64,000 bases of DNA from Shewanella avicenniae (GTDB lineage Bacteria; Pseudomonadota; Gammaproteobacteria; Enterobacterales; Shewanellaceae). The stretch lies in contig NZ_CP071503.1 in assembly GCF_017354945.1 (NCBI RefSeq), positions 1,984,001 through 2,048,000 of the forward strand, in the 5' to 3' direction. The position numbers were made by a program, and so were the translations under genes. Shown here one piece after another: positions 1 to 11,379 of the stretch (position 1 is the first letter of the stretch; every line of letters begins with the position of its first letter). The notes beneath the pieces are model-generated. The model was not told the origin of the DNA and ran no database searches. It saw only the letters and a list, made by a program, of their open reading frames with translations.

Positions 1-8
1 TCGAATAA

Positions 9-1265
9 TTAATGCGATGGTTTGTGATGACCGTGTGGCAGGATCAGGTTCATCAGGATCGCCACAATACCGCACAAGCTGATACCTGACAGACTAAACT
101 CACCGATACCAAATGCCATACCGCCGATACCGAATACCAAGGTAACCCCCACAATTGCCAGATTACGTGGTTCGTTCAGATCAACTTGTGCCTTAATCAT
201 TGAGTTCAAGCCGACAGCGGCAATTGAACCGAACAATAGACACATGATGCCGCCCATCACTGGCACAGGAATGGTTTGCAGTGCCGCACCCAACTTGCCC
301 ACGAAGGCCAACACAATGGCGCATACCGCAGCCCAAGTCATCACTACTGGGTTGAAGTTTTTGGTCAGAGTTACTGCACCGGTTACTTCAGAGTAAGTAG
401 TGTTTGGTGGTCCACCAAAGGCGGTTGCCGCGATAGTGGCTAAACCGTCACCCGCTAAGGTGCGGTGTAGGCCAGGCTTTTTAAAGAAGTCTTTACCCGT
501 CACGTTTGAAATTGCCACGATATCGCCAATATGCTCAACGGCAGGAGCGATAGCTACGGGGATCATGTAGGCAATTGCGTACCAGTTAAACTCTGGCGCA
601 ACGAAATCTGGAATCGCGAACCAAGCCGCTTCGGTGATTTTATCGAAGCTGACGATGCCCATAAATAGACTCAGGATGTAACCCACAAGGATACCTGAAA
701 CGATAGGCATCAATTTCAGTAAACCTTTGGCAAAGATGGCGACCGCAATGGTTGTCACCAGTGAAATGATCGATATCCAAATAGCGGCTTGTTGTTCAAC
801 GATTACGATTGAACCGTCACCGCTTTTCCCTAGAGCCATATTGACTGCCGTAGGTGCAAGACCAAGACCGATGATAATAATCACTGGCCCCACGACGACC
901 GGTGGTAGCAGCTTCTTAATAAAATCGGAACCGCGTAGTTTAATTACAGTCGCCAGCACTAGATACACACAGCCGGCAGCGATCAAACCGCCCATCGTTG
1001 ATGCAATACCCCAATGTTGAACACCAAAAGTGATCGGTGCAATAAAGGCGAATGATGATGCCAAAAATACAGGTACTTCACGTTTGGTACAGACTTGAAA
1101 GATCAAGGTACCAATACCTGCGGTAAATAGGGCGACACTGGCGTTTAGTCCCGTCAGTAACGGTACCAATACCAACGCGCCGAAGGCGACGAATAACATC
1201 TGTGCGCCTTGCAGTGGAAGGGTTAGGTTTTTCATTGTTTTGCCCATGTTGATAAAATCCGGCAT
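9..1265 (-). CDS. uraA: Uracil permease / uracil-xanthine permease (NCS2 family)
   Basis: Inner-membrane proton symporter that imports uracil for salvage. The 418-residue protein is almost entirely hydrophobic, in line with the 14-helix NCS2 fold. The two acidic positions that E. coli UraA uses for substrate and proton binding are recognisable as VEHIGD (residues ~242-247) and TTYSEVTG (~290-297), together with the family NTTY motif. The stop codon lies inside the window, so the gene is complete. Two further in-frame ATGs at residues 7 and 11 are possible starts; no strong ribosome site decides between them. It is divergent from the DUF2066 gene. No upp gene is visible next to it within the window. 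Confidence 0.92.
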   Translation of the reverse strand: MPDFINMGKTMKNLTLPLQGAQMLFVAFGALVLVPLLTGLNASVALFTAGIGTLIFQVCTKREVPVFLASSFAFIAPITFGVQHWGIASTMGGLIAAGCVYLVLATVIKLRGSDFIKKLLPPVVVGPVIIIIGLGLAPTAVNMALGKSGDGSIVIVEQQAAIWISIISLVTTIAVAIFAKGLLKLMPIVSGILVGYILSLFMGIVSFDKITEAAWFAIPDFVAPEFNWYAIAYMIPVAIAPAVEHIGDIVAISNVTGKDFFKKPGLHRTLAGDGLATIAATAFGGPPNTTYSEVTGAVTLTKNFNPVVMTWAAVCAIVLAFVGKLGAALQTIPVPVMGGIMCLLFGSIAAVGLNSMIKAQVDLNEPRNLAIVGVTLVFGIGGMAFGIGEFSLSGISLCGIVAILMNLILPHGHHKPSH

Positions 1266-1447
1266 ATGCTACCAGCAAGCGCATTAGCGTTCAGAAATAT
1301 TTTGAAGATTTAGCTCAAATTTTTACCAATTCATGTGGTTTTATTACAGTAACTGAGCAAGTGATTCTTGAGCCGTGTTTGATAGATTTGCTAAGGCGAT
1401 ATCTGTGGTACACTTGCGCCAACTCCATCGTAGGCAGCTAGGCAAGT

Positions 1448-2548
1448 ATGCTCAAACAGATATCAGGGATTATTGTCGCATTAGGCGTTCTGTGTTCAAT
1501 GTTTCAGGCGAATGCCGTCGAGATTGCTAAGCTCGATCAATCGAGTGCAATTGTAGACTCTCGTTCCGATGCCGATCGCAATCAAGCACTGCGACAAGCA
1601 CTATTTAACGTGCTGCAGCTCAACTCTGGTGCCAAAGCGCTGAAAGACAATCCCCAAATTGCCGCTATCATGGGAGATGCTTCTGCGCTCGTGGTGCAAT
1701 ATTCCTACGATAAGACAGAGGCGGGTTTACAACTCAACGCTACCTTTGACCATGACAAAATCATCAAATTATTGCGAGACGCAGGCTTACCCGTGTGGGG
1801 CAAGCAGCGCCCGTTAACCTTAGTTTGGTTAGCCTCTGATATCAGTGGGGAATCGCAACTGATTGCCGATGCTGCGGAGTCAACTGAACGCAATGATTTT
1901 TCAAAGGCGTCAACCGCGCGTGGTATTCCGTTGGTGTTGCCGCTGCTGGATTTAGACGACTTGATGGCGGTTAGTGTTAACGATGTAAGAGGCATGTTTG
2001 CTAATACAGTTGCCAAAGCATCGTTGCGTTACCAGGCTGACTATTTTGCACTCGCGTCAATCCAAACAGTGGCTGATCAATCGATTCAATTTGAAGTAGC
2101 TTTGTATTCAAAGGCTGCAGCGAATAATCCGTATGCACCCGCTTTGGCCACTCGCAGTGGCACAGTCGCATCGCGCGAAGAGGCTATTGGTGAAATCATG
2201 CTTTCACTATCGGATTATTTCGTATCGCAATATGCGGTGACCGATTCTGGCTTGGCCGATGTCGCTGAAATTGAGTTTAGTGGCATTCATGCAATGCGGC
2301 AGTTAGTAGCTATTGATGGGTTTTTCAGCCAACTCACGGTGGTGAAGCAATTTAGCGTGAAATCGATAAAAGCAGATCGCGTACGTTATCAACTACAACT
2401 TATTGGTAGTCGTGATGATTTAGCCAACGTGCTGCGACTCGAACCGCGGATGAGCCCATTGACGACGAATGAATCTTTGCCAGTTGCCACAGGTACTGCA
2501 GAGAGTGACGCGCACTTGGTGGGTCGATACCGTTGGGCAGAACAATAA
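1448..2548 (+). CDS. DUF2066 domain-containing exported protein
   Basis: Conserved gammaproteobacterial protein of unknown function, recognised as the DUF2066 type. It opens with a Sec signal peptide: Lys4, a hydrophobic core, and a likely cut after ANA near residue 23. The mature part is soluble-looking and has a conserved opening in which a run like SRSDADRNQALRQAL precedes a stretch about amyloid-neutral helices; the middle region (DKIIKLLRDAGLPVWG, ~102-117) and the phrase RPLTLVWLA are typical of the family. It stands alone between the divergent uraA and hda, with 51 nt to the hda start, so cotranscription with hda is plausible. No enzymatic motif was recognised, and I assign no biochemical function. 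Confidence 0.75.
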   Translation: MLKQISGIIVALGVLCSMFQANAVEIAKLDQSSAIVDSRSDADRNQALRQALFNVLQLNSGAKALKDNPQIAAIMGDASALVVQYSYDKTEAGLQLNATFDHDKIIKLLRDAGLPVWGKQRPLTLVWLASDISGESQLIADAAESTERNDFSKASTARGIPLVLPLLDLDDLMAVSVNDVRGMFANTVAKASLRYQADYFALASIQTVADQSIQFEVALYSKAAANNPYAPALATRSGTVASREEAIGEIMLSLSDYFVSQYAVTDSGLADVAEIEFSGIHAMRQLVAIDGFFSQLTVVKQFSVKSIKADRVRYQLQLIGSRDDLANVLRLEPRMSPLTTNESLPVATGTAESDAHLVGRYRWAEQ

Positions 2549-2599
2549 TTTTGCTGTTTAGTAATACCGTAAATTTTTAAAGTAAGTGGGATCCATCGA

Positions 2600-3310
2600 T
2601 TGAGTCATAGCAATCCAATACAGCTGTCTTTGCCAGTTTATCTTCCAGATGACGAAACGTTTGAAAGTTATTATCCCGCAGCAGGTAACGACGAATTAAT
2701 AAAAGCGCTTGGTGGCGCAGCAGAAGGACAAAAGCAACAGTCTTTGTATCTTTGGGGGCCAGAAAAATCAGGCCGTACCCATCTGTTACATGCTGCGTGC
2801 GCCCATGCCAATGAGCTGAGTCGCAGTAATTTCTACGTGCCATTAAGTATCCATGCCAGTATTTCGCCAGCACTGTTAGAGCGATTAGAGCAGTTAGATT
2901 TGGTGTGTATTGACGATGTGGATGCGATCGCTGGGCATCCACTATGGGAAGAAGCCTTATTTGATCTCTACAACCGTGTGGCAGAGCAGGGCAATTGTGC
3001 CCTGATTGTTGCGGGACGAAACGCGCCAGCTGACGCCGGTTTTAGCTTGCCGGATTTGGTCTCTCGCATGCAGTGGGGACTGAGTTACCAACTAAACCCA
3101 ATGGCCGATGAGGAAAAACTAGCCGCACTGCAACGCCGTGCTGCGATGCGTGGTTTGCAACTGCCGGAAGATAGTGGAAAGTTCTTATTAAGTCGTTTAG
3201 CGCGGGATTTACGCACCTTATTTGATGTGCTCGACAAGCTCGATAAGGCTTCAATGGTGCATCAACGGAAACTGACGATTCCTTTTATCAAAGAGATTTT
3301 GCGACTTTAG
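2600..3310 (+). CDS. hda: DnaA inactivator Hda
   Basis: AAA+ protein that, bound to the DNA-loaded sliding clamp, stimulates ATP hydrolysis by DnaA and so prevents re-initiation of replication (RIDA). The N-terminus carries a clamp-binding motif QLSLPVYLPDDETF (residues ~8-21), then a degenerate Walker A region (WGPEKSGRTHLLHAA) and the Walker B-like VCIDDVDAIAG. The C-terminus KLTIPFIKEIL closely follows E. coli Hda. At 236 residues it matches the family (about 233). The start is a TTG at 2600, the only position that preserves the clamp motif; E. coli hda also uses a non-ATG start, which suggests deliberately low expression. Confidence 0.93.
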   Translation: MSHSNPIQLSLPVYLPDDETFESYYPAAGNDELIKALGGAAEGQKQQSLYLWGPEKSGRTHLLHAACAHANELSRSNFYVPLSIHASISPALLERLEQLDLVCIDDVDAIAGHPLWEEALFDLYNRVAEQGNCALIVAGRNAPADAGFSLPDLVSRMQWGLSYQLNPMADEEKLAALQRRAAMRGLQLPEDSGKFLLSRLARDLRTLFDVLDKLDKASMVHQRKLTIPFIKEILRL

Positions 3311-3487
3311 TCTAGCGCCTGAATGCGACAATATTTTTTGTTTGTGAATCACATGGAAAATAAATTGCTGAATCGCTAATTTGTTCAGCGATCGATAGCG
3401 TTTTTTGAGCTTGATCTATGTCGATAATCACAGGAATGATATAACTGTCGCATTAAAGCCCTACCTCCTACATAACAGGATACCGTG

Positions 3488-4681
3488 ATGATATTTACCA
3501 ACGTCGCTGCTGCTCCAGCAGATCCTATCTTAGGCTTAACCGAAGCCTTTAAAAAAGACCCTCGTGAAGACAAAGTGAACCTTGGTGTTGGTGTTTACAA
3601 AACCGACGAAGGACTGACGCCTGTATTAAAGTCAGTAAAACTTGCAGAAGAAAAATTGCTGAAAGAAGAAAGTAGTAAAAATTATCTCGGCATTGAGGGT
3701 GTACAGCTTTATAACAAAGTTGTTCAGGAACTGTTGTTTGGTACTGACAGTGCCATTATTAGCGCGGGGCGTGCGTTTACTGCGCAAGCACCTGGTGGTA
3801 CAGGTTCCTTGCGTGTGGCGGCTGAATTTTTGGTTAACAACACTGACAGCAAAGTGATTTGGGTAAGTAATCCAACGTGGGCCAACCACAAAAATATCTT
3901 CGAAGCAGCAGGGCTGACCATTAAAGAATATCGTTACTATGATGCAGCCACTCAAGGGTTAGATTTCAGCGCAATGGTTGACGATCTCAACACTGCAGCA
4001 GCAGGTGATTTAGTATTGCTGCACGGTTGTTGCCACAACCCATCTGGTATTGATCCTACTGTTGAACAATGGCAGGCGATTGCAGAATTGGTTGCAGCCA
4101 AAGGCTTGGTGCCACTGTTTGACTTTGCTTATCAAGGTTTTGGTGATGGTGTGGAAGAAGACGCTATCGGTTTACGTACTGTGGCCGCTGCAGTGCCTGA
4201 ATTCTTAGTCGCGAACTCATTTTCTAAAAACTTTGGCTTGTACAACGAACGTATTGGTGCGGTGACCATCGTTGCTAAAGACCAAGCGGAAGGTGAGAAA
4301 GCGTTTAGCCAAGTCAAACGTACTATTCGTGCCAACTACTCGAATCCGCCAGCACATGGTGCCTTGATTGTGAGTACTATTCTGAGCAATCCTGAATTAA
4401 GAGCCCTTTGGGAAAATGAAGTAACAGAAATGCGTGAACGTATCGCGAAAATGCGCCAGTTGTTTGTTGAAACACTGGCTGCAGAAGGTGTCCAGCAAGA
4501 CTTTTCGTTCATTTCTGGTCAAAAAGGGATGTTCAGCTTCTCCGGTTTGAATAAGCAGCAAGTTGAACAACTTAAGAACGAATTTGGCATTTATATTGTC
4601 GGTTCTGGCCGAATCAGCGTTGCCGGTATGACCACCACAAACGTACCGGTGATCTGTAAAGCGATTGCTAAAATTATTTGA
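3488..4681 (+). CDS. aspC: Aspartate / aromatic amino acid aminotransferase
   Basis: PLP-dependent class I aminotransferase that interconverts aspartate and 2-oxoglutarate with oxaloacetate and glutamate, with likely activity on aromatic amino acids. The 397-residue protein aligns from memory along its whole length with E. coli Asp[11 protein letters not shown] at the start, [18 protein letters not shown], the [12 protein letters not shown] segment, the PLP lysine in [15 protein letters not shown] (about K247), and the C-terminal GMFSFSGL. I chose the ATG at 3488 rather than the GTG at 3485 because an AGGA box lies 7 nt upstream. A strong terminator follows, so this is a single-gene unit. AspC and TyrB cannot be told apart with certainty. 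Confidence 0.93.
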   Translation: MIFTNVAAAPADPILGLTEAFKKDPREDKVNLGVGVYKTDEGLTPVLKSVKLAEEKLLKEESSKNYLGIEGVQLYNKVVQELLFGTDSAIISAGRAFTAQAPGGTGSLRVAAEFLVNNTDSKVIWVSNPTWANHKNIFEAAGLTIKEYRYYDAATQGLDFSAMVDDLNTAAAGDLVLLHGCCHNPSGIDPTVEQWQAIAELVAAKGLVPLFDFAYQGFGDGVEEDAIGLRTVAAAVPEFLVANSFSKNFGLYNERIGAVTIVAKDQAEGEKAFSQVKRTIRANYSNPPAHGALIVSTILSNPELRALWENEVTEMRERIAKMRQLFVETLAAEGVQQDFSFISGQKGMFSFSGLNKQQVEQLKNEFGIYIVGSGRISVAGMTTTNVPVICKAIAKII

Positions 4682-4701
4682 TTAATCAGATAAATAATTT
4701 C

Positions 4702-4728
4702 AAAAAGGCCGCGTTTGCGGCCTTTTTT
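4702..4728 (+). terminator. Intrinsic terminator after aspC
   Basis: A perfect GC-rich stem (AAGGCCGC / GCGGCCTT) with a GTTT loop, flanked by A5 on the left and T6 on the right, 21 nt after the aspC stop. Confidence 0.9.
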
Positions 4729-4762
4729 GTGGGCGGTAACGGCATCGCACAAGGGACAAATT

Positions 4763-4790
4763 TTGTGATTTGAGACGGCTAGCTTATAAT
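4763..4790 (+). promoter_or_regulatory. Putative sigma-70 promoter of the glucosaminidase gene
   Basis: TTGTGA (4763-4768) and a consensus TATAAT (4785-4790) are separated by 16 nt. Transcription would begin around 4797, just before the start codons of the downstream gene. This is a match by eye only. Confidence 0.5.
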
Positions 4791-4810
4791 TCGCGGTTAA
4801 CAGAGTTCAG

Positions 4811-5674
4811 TTGTTAATGTTAGGGGGCTGTTTGAGAACAGGCAGAGTGGGTTCATCTGTGTTAGCGGTCGCCGTGGTGATCCTAGCGGTTATTGCATTA
4901 CGTGTGATTTTTATTCCGCTAAATGAGTCCGATTCACAAAGCGCACCACTGGTTAAGAAGAACCAATTAGGTGTTAATCTTATTCCAGATTTTGCTGCAA
5001 TGGACGATGTCGATGCCAAGAAGAAGGCATTTTTCGAGTTCCTACGTCCTGCAGTGCGTAAACAAAACCGCATTATTTTAAGTGAACGCAAATTTTTGCT
5101 CTCGGTGCAATCGCATCTTGCTAACGGCTTAATGCTCGATAATGCCGAGGTGTACCGAGTGCAATCGATCGCGGAAAAATATGAATATAGCATTCGTAAT
5201 ATCGATGACTCAGCGGTTAAAAGCTTGCTAAGTCGGGTGGATGTGATTCCTGAACCTATGGTGCTGATCCAAGCAGCCAATGAATCAGGGTGGGGGAGCT
5301 CTCGTTTTGCCAAAGAAGGATTTAACTTTTTTGGTCAATGGTGTTTTACAGAGGGCTGTGGCCTAGTACCGCAACAGCGTGGTGATGGTCAGGTGCATGA
5401 GGTGAAAGTATTTGCCAGTGTTGATGAATCGATTGCCTCATACATGAATAACCTAAATTCGAATGCAGCTTACAGGTTGTTTCGCTCAATTCGCGCTGAT
5501 ATGCGGGCGCAAGCGCAGCCGCTGACGGCTGAGAAATTGATCTACGGCTTAGTGAATTATTCTGAACGGCAAGAAGCCTATATCGACGAATTGCTCGATA
5601 TGCTGCGTCACAACGAAGAGTTTTTTGATATGCCGACCAGCTCACCGCAAACGACAACTGCTCTCAACAGTTGA
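4811..5674 (+). CDS. Bax-type glucosaminidase (mannosyl-glycoprotein endo-beta-N-acetylglucosaminidase family)
   Basis: Predicted peptidoglycan glucosaminidase of the E. coli Bax family. One N-terminal membrane segment (about residues 16-34) anchors a periplasmic domain. The catalytic glutamate lies in the motif QAANESGWGSSRFAKEGFN (from ~152), followed by FFGQWCF; the family repeats ES-GWG-S-A--N-N-FG-. The spacing PEPMVLIQAANESGWG matches Bax. The start is uncertain: TTG 4811 is reported, but ATG 4817 and a TTG at 4832 just after a purine run (AGGGGG) are also possible. It is flanked by terminators on both sides and so is its own unit. It probably helps cell-wall turnover; the substrate has not been shown. 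Confidence 0.85.
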   Translation: MLMLGGCLRTGRVGSSVLAVAVVILAVIALRVIFIPLNESDSQSAPLVKKNQLGVNLIPDFAAMDDVDAKKKAFFEFLRPAVRKQNRIILSERKFLLSVQSHLANGLMLDNAEVYRVQSIAEKYEYSIRNIDDSAVKSLLSRVDVIPEPMVLIQAANESGWGSSRFAKEGFNFFGQWCFTEGCGLVPQQRGDGQVHEVKVFASVDESIASYMNNLNSNAAYRLFRSIRADMRAQAQPLTAEKLIYGLVNYSERQEAYIDELLDMLRHNEEFFDMPTSSPQTTTALNS

Positions 5675-5708
5675 ATCTCTGTACAGTCAGGCGATGAAAT
5701 ATAGATGT

Positions 5709-5736
5709 AAAAAAGCCCGATAATCTCGGGCTTTTT
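5709..5736. terminator. Bidirectional terminator between the glucosaminidase gene and trxB
   Basis: Inverted repeat AGCCCGA / TCGGGCT flanked by A5 and T5, so it can act on both converging transcripts. Confidence 0.85.
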
Positions 5737-5764
5737 CTTTTTAAACCATCAGTTATGCAGAAGT

Positions 5765-6790
<1,026 letters not shown>

Positions 6791-6812
6791 TTATTGAAGA
6801 TTGTGCTAATCG

Positions 6813-6839
6813 AAAAAAGGAGCCAATGGCTCCTTTTTT
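6813..6839 (-). terminator. Intrinsic terminator after ald
   Basis: Stem AAGGAGCC / GGCTCCTT with an AAT loop, flanked by A and T tracts, placed 24 nt past the ald stop codon on the minus strand. Confidence 0.88.
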
Positions 6840-6862
6840 AATCAGTACAGAAGTAGTCGCAA

Positions 6863-7975
6863 TTACAGCACAGCGGCTACTGGGGTATATTCCAATCCGT
6901 GAGCTTCTGCCACTTCTTTACAGGTCAATTTACCGTGCATCACGTTCAGACCATTCAGCAAGTGTTTATCTTGGGTAAGTGCTTCTTTGTAGCCAAGTTT
7001 AGCCAGCTTCAGAATGTATGGCAGGGTGGCGTTGTTCAGAGCGAAGGTTGAGGTGCGCGCTACGGCCCCAGGCATGTTGGCCACACAGTAGTGCACCACG
7101 TCGTCAACGATATAAGTTGGGTCTTGGTGTGTTGTTGCTTTTGAGGTTGCAACGCAACCGCCTTGGTCGATGGCAACGTCAACAATTGCACTGCCAGGCT
7201 TCATCGCAGCGATCATTTCGCGTGTCACGAGTTTTGGGGCTGCAGCACCTGGGATCAGCACGCCGCCAATCACCAAATCTGCTTCCAGAACGTGCTTTTC
7301 AATCGCATCGGCAGTGGAATACACGGCTTTTACACTTGAACCGAACTGCACGTTCAAACGACGTAAAACATCAATCGAACGGTCAAGTACGGTAACATCT
7401 GCACCCATGCCTACTGCGATTTGCGCAGCGTTAGTGCCGACCATACCACCACCAATGATGACAACTTTGGCTGGTTCAACGCCCGGTACACCACCTAACA
7501 GCATGCCACGGCCACCATGAGATTTTTCTAGCGCCATAGCACCGGCTTGAATTGACATGCGACCAGCAACTTCAGACATAGGGGCGAGTAGGGGCAGGCC
7601 GCCTTTATCATCAGTTACGGTTTCGTATGCAATACACACAGCGCCGCTGTTAATCAAATCTTCGGTTTGAGGCAAATCTGGCGCCAAATGAAGATAAGTA
7701 AATAAAATCTGGTCATGCTTGAGCATGGCACGTTCGACTGCTTGAGGCTCTTTTACCTTTACAATCATCTCTGCGATATCGAAAACTTCAGCTGCAGTAG
7801 CTAGGATCTGCGCACCTGCGTCAACATAATCCTGATCGGCAAAGCCGATGCCACTACCGGCATTCTGTTCGACAAAAACCTCGTGACCTTGTAGTGTCAA
7901 TTCTTTCACTGCAGAAGGTACCATGCCAACACGATATTCGTGGTTTTTAATCTCTTTTGGAACACCAATCTTCAT
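6863..7975 (-). CDS. ald: Alanine dehydrogenase
   Basis: NAD-dependent oxidative deamination of L-alanine to pyruvate and ammonium. The 370-residue length matches the family (about 371). The N-terminus [18 protein letters not shown] is diagnostic. The substrate-binding lysine region VKVKEPQ (~72-78), the segment [11 protein letters not shown] containing the active-site histidine, and the Rossmann motif [11 protein letters not shown] (~174-184) are all present. GAGG lies 8-11 nt ahead of the ATG. The divergent neighbour is an Lrp-type regulator; Lrp/AsnC-family control of alanine dehydrogenase is known in several bacteria, so local regulation is likely. Confidence 0.95.
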   Translation of the reverse strand: MKIGVPKEIKNHEYRVGMVPSAVKELTLQGHEVFVEQNAGSGIGFADQDYVDAGAQILATAAEVFDIAEMIVKVKEPQAVERAMLKHDQILFTYLHLAPDLPQTEDLINSGAVCIAYETVTDDKGGLPLLAPMSEVAGRMSIQAGAMALEKSHGGRGMLLGGVPGVEPAKVVIIGGGMVGTNAAQIAVGMGADVTVLDRSIDVLRRLNVQFGSSVKAVYSTADAIEKHVLEADLVIGGVLIPGAAAPKLVTREMIAAMKPGSAIVDVAIDQGGCVATSKATTHQDPTYIVDDVVHYCVANMPGAVARTSTFALNNATLPYILKLAKLGYKEALTQDKHLLNGLNVMHGKLTCKEVAEAHGLEYTPVAAVL

Positions 7976-8150
7976 AGTAGAGCCTCAATTGTAAACCCGT
8001 CTGTCGGGAGTAGGATATTTGTTATAATTAACTGCTGGGCTAAAAAAGTCAGCGGGATTTAGTATATTATTGAATCAGCAGATTATCTTGCTGAAGTTTA
8101 CACATACGCAACATTAAATATCGTTTTACCGATATAACCAGGTTAAAAAA
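7976..8150. promoter_or_regulatory. Divergent ald/lrp control region
   Basis: This 175-nt AT-rich gap separates the divergent ald and lrp genes. A consensus TATAAT is at 8023-8028 on the plus strand without a good -35 element. AT-rich segments between 8020 and 8110 are the expected place for Lrp binding, but no specific operator could be assigned by eye. Confidence 0.45.
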
Positions 8151-8642
8151 ATGGCCGAAATAAAAAAGAGCACTATTAAAGACTTGGATAGAATCGACCG
8201 TAATATTCTTAACGAATTGCAAAATGACGGACGAATTTCCAATGTCGAGTTGTCAAAAAGGGTAGGACTCAGTCCAACGCCTTGTTTAGAGCGTGTAAAA
8301 CGTTTGGAGAAGCAAGGTTATATCAAAGGTTATAACGCTCAAGTAAATCCCCAATTGCTGGGCGCGTCATTGCTAATTTTTATCGAAATCACCCTGAGCC
8401 GTGATACGCCAGATGTGTTCGATAAATTCAATCGCGCGGTGCAATTGCTAGATACTATTCAGGAGTGTCATTTGGTATCCGGGGATTTCGACTACTTGCT
8501 GAAAACGCGAGTAGAGGATATGTCAGCCTATCGTAAGCTACTTGGTGAAACCTTGTTAAAGCTTCCTTCGGTTTCTGATACGCGTACTTATGTGGTCATG
8601 GAAGAAGTTAAACAAAGTAGTCGAATCTATATCGATTGCTAA
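8151..8642 (+). CDS. lrp: Leucine-responsive regulatory protein
   Basis: Global transcription regulator of amino acid metabolism. The 163-residue protein has the AsnC/Lrp layout: an N-terminal helix-turn-helix (DLDRIDRNILNELQNDGRIS then VELSKRVGLSPTPCLERVKRLEKQG, residues ~12-62) followed by the RAM ligand and oligomerisation domain. Its sequence is very close to E. coli Lrp (164 aa). Position upstream of ftsK-lolA-rarA-serS is the conserved enterobacterial and Shewanella order. A long hairpin follows, so it is probably transcribed apart from ftsK. Confidence 0.95.
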   Translation: MAEIKKSTIKDLDRIDRNILNELQNDGRISNVELSKRVGLSPTPCLERVKRLEKQGYIKGYNAQVNPQLLGASLLIFIEITLSRDTPDVFDKFNRAVQLLDTIQECHLVSGDFDYLLKTRVEDMSAYRKLLGETLLKLPSVSDTRTYVVMEEVKQSSRIYIDC

Positions 8643-8652
8643 TTTTTCACCC

Positions 8653-8688
8653 AAGTTGTCTTTGGTCTGGACTCACCAAAGACAACTT
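8653..8688 (+). terminator. Hairpin after lrp, probable terminator
   Basis: Perfect 14-bp stem (8653-8666 with 8675-8688, 8-nt loop) followed by an imperfect T-rich tail (TATTTCTGTT). It sits 10 nt after the lrp stop. Confidence 0.65.
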
Positions 8689-8805
8689 TATTTCTGTTCA
8701 ATTTCCCTTCAACTTCAAAAAGCTATGCTATGTTGCGCAATATGCGGAGCAGCACTGCACTTTAGCTAAGTTTCTGGTATCTTAGCTGCATTTCACTACT
8801 CATTG

Positions 8806-11364
8806 ATGGATACCGGTTTGTCTCAGGGAAATAGCATCAAAACTTTGTCGGGATTACAGCGATTGCAGGAGATTGGATTGATTGCCTGTGCGGTGATCGC
8901 TGTCTACATCTTGTTATCACTGGGCAGTTTCAATCCATCCGATCCGGGATGGAGTCAGTCACAATTTTCTGGTGAGATCAAAAACCTCACTGGCGCTGTC
9001 GGCGCATGGACTGCTGATGTGCTGTTCTATTTCTTGGGCTACACCGCTTATTGTATTCCGCTTGTCGTGGTTGCCACGGGGTGGTTGCTGTTTCGCCGTA
9101 GTTATCAGTTCGATAAAGTCGATTATTTTTCTGTTGGATTAAGAATCATAGGTTTTCTGTTGCTAATGACCAGTTTGGCAGCGTTAGCCTCGATGAATGC
9201 TGATGATATCTATGAGTTTTCTGCCGGCGGCGTTACCGGTGACGTGGTTTGGCAAGCAATGCTGCCTTATTTCAATCAGTTGGGCACAACGCTGTTGTTG
9301 CTATGTTTTGTTTGTGCGGGCTTCACTCTGATGACCGGCATTAGCATGATCGCCTTGGTTGAGTCTGTGGGCTTCGCTACCTTTTGGTGTGTGAAGAAAT
9401 TGGTGGAATTACCGAAATCTTTCGGTACCCCACAAGAGTCAAGTGACACTCAGGGCTTTATGAACGTTGTTGAGAAGTTTAAACAACGTCGTGATAGTGA
9501 ACAAGACGACGAGCCTAGGGCGATGCAAACGGCGGCTCTAGAGCCTGATGAGCTGGATGATGACGGACAAGAACCAAAATCTGGAATTCTGTCTCGCTTT
9601 GTGCGTAAAGGGAAAGTCGCTACCGCTGAGGTCGAAACGACGCTGACGACGGCAGAACGTGTTGAGCCTGTTATCCATCTCAGCGCTCAATATCCTGATG
9701 ACGAGGATGCGGATGACATTGACCGACCCGATGACGCATTTGGCCAATCACACTCAAGTGGCGTATTACCCCTTAAACAACGGCAACTACAGGCGCAAAA
9801 GGCGAGGGTAGAAAATGGCATTATCGTGATTCCCGGCGAAGAGCCGATTGTTAGGCAAAAGCCACAAAATCCGCTGCCAAGTATCGACTTGCTCAATGTG
9901 CCAAATCGCAAGGAAAACCCGATTAGCGCTGATGAACTGCAGCAAATTGCCCGTTTGGTTGAAGTCAAATTGGCTGACTTTGGCATTACCGCCAATGTGG
10001 TTGGTGTGTATCCTGGTCCGGTTATCACCCGTTTTGAACTGGAGTTGGCACCGGGCGTTAAGGCATCGAAGATCTCTAATCTGTCGAAAGACCTAGCACG
10101 TTCATTGTTGGCCGAAAGTGTGCGGGTGGTAGAAGTTATCCCCGGTAAAGCTTATGTCGGTATTGAGTTACCAAACAAATTCCGCGAAACCGTATTTTTG
10201 CGCGACGTGCTTGATTGCCAAGCCTTTACCGAAAACAAATCCAACCTCACTATGGTGCTTGGCCAAGATATTGCCGGTGAACCTGTGGTAGTCGACCTCG
10301 CTAAAATGCCTCACTTATTGGTGGCCGGTACCACTGGTTCAGGTAAGTCAGTTGGGGTGAACGTCATGATCACCAGTTTGCTGTATAAATCATCTCCCGA
10401 TGATGTGCGCTTTATCATGATCGACCCAAAAATGCTGGAATTATCTGTATATGAAGGCATTCCGCATCTGCTCTGTGAAGTTGTGACCGATATGAAGGAA
10501 GCGTCCAATGCATTGCGTTGGTGCGTGGGTGAGATGGAGCGTCGTTACAAGTTGATGTCAATGCTCGGCGTGCGTAACCTTAAAGGCTATAACGCTAAAA
10601 TTGAGAAAGCAAAAGAAGCGGGTGAAGTGATTTATGATCCGTTATGGCGCGCTGAAACCAGTATGGAAGATGAAGCGGCCGCGTTGGATAAGCTGCCATC
10701 AATCGTTGTCGTAGTGGACGAATTTGCCGATATGATGATGATCGTCGGCAAAAAAGTTGAAGAGCTAATTGCTCGTATCGCTCAAAAAGCCCGTGCTGCT
10801 GGCATCCACTTGATTCTAGCAACCCAACGGCCATCAGTTGATGTGATTACTGGTTTGATTAAAGCCAACATTCCTACGCGTATTGCGTTCCAAGTGTCAT
10901 CACGAATTGATTCTCGCACCATTCTTGATCAGCAGGGGGCAGAAACCTTGTTAGGTATGGGCGACATGCTGTATTTGCCGCCTGGCACCAGTGTGCCTAT
11001 TCGCGTACACGGCGCATTCATTGATGACGATGAAGTTCACGCGGTTGTTAACGACTGGCATGCGCGCGGTAAACCGCAATACATCGATGAAATTCTTAAT
11101 GGTTCATCTGAAGGTGAACAAGTGCTGTTGCCGGGTGAAGCGGCAGAAGGCGGCGATGACGACTACGACGAGTTATATGATGAAGCGGTTGCTTTTGTCA
11201 CCGAAACTCGCCGCGGCTCGATTTCAAGCGTACAGCGTAAATTCAAAATCGGTTATAACCGTGCGGCACGTATCATCGAAATGATGGAGATGCAAGGCAT
11301 CGTTAGCACGCAAGGCCATAACGGGAACCGCGAGGTGTTAGCTCCACCTCCGCCAAGGTCATAA
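8806..11364 (+). CDS. ftsK: DNA translocase FtsK
   Basis: Septal DNA pump that coordinates chromosome segregation with division and activates XerCD recombination at dif. The first ~190 residues hold four membrane helices. A short acidic linker (~210-335) leads to the RecA-like motor, with Walker [12 protein letters not shown] at about residue 507 and Walker [12 protein letters not shown] at about 633. The C-terminal winged-helix gamma domain (from ~785, with [22 protein letters not shown]) reads KOPS sites. At 852 residues it is much shorter than E. coli FtsK (1329), the difference being the linker. TTG 8803 directly precedes the ATG used here; no clear ribosome site separates the options. 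Confidence 0.96.
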   Translation: MDTGLSQGNSIKTLSGLQRLQEIGLIACAVIAVYILLSLGSFNPSDPGWSQSQFSGEIKNLTGAVGAWTADVLFYFLGYTAYCIPLVVVATGWLLFRRSYQFDKVDYFSVGLRIIGFLLLMTSLAALASMNADDIYEFSAGGVTGDVVWQAMLPYFNQLGTTLLLLCFVCAGFTLMTGISMIALVESVGFATFWCVKKLVELPKSFGTPQESSDTQGFMNVVEKFKQRRDSEQDDEPRAMQTAALEPDELDDDGQEPKSGILSRFVRKGKVATAEVETTLTTAERVEPVIHLSAQYPDDEDADDIDRPDDAFGQSHSSGVLPLKQRQLQAQKARVENGIIVIPGEEPIVRQKPQNPLPSIDLLNVPNRKENPISADELQQIARLVEVKLADFGITANVVGVYPGPVITRFELELAPGVKASKISNLSKDLARSLLAESVRVVEVIPGKAYVGIELPNKFRETVFLRDVLDCQAFTENKSNLTMVLGQDIAGEPVVVDLAKMPHLLVAGTTGSGKSVGVNVMITSLLYKSSPDDVRFIMIDPKMLELSVYEGIPHLLCEVVTDMKEASNALRWCVGEMERRYKLMSMLGVRNLKGYNAKIEKAKEAGEVIYDPLWRAETSMEDEAAALDKLPSIVVVVDEFADMMMIVGKKVEELIARIAQKARAAGIHLILATQRPSVDVITGLIKANIPTRIAFQVSSRIDSRTILDQQGAETLLGMGDMLYLPPGTSVPIRVHGAFIDDDEVHAVVNDWHARGKPQYIDEILNGSSEGEQVLLPGEAAEGGDDDYDELYDEAVAFVTETRRGSISSVQRKFKIGYNRAARIIEMMEMQGIVSTQGHNGNREVLAPPPPRS

Positions 11365-11379
11365 AGCAAAGAGGTATTA

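Noticed and set aside
4807..5313. 168-codon antisense ORF over the glucosaminidase gene
   Set aside because: Serine/threonine-rich mirror of the coding frame; the plus-strand gene has motif support and this does not.
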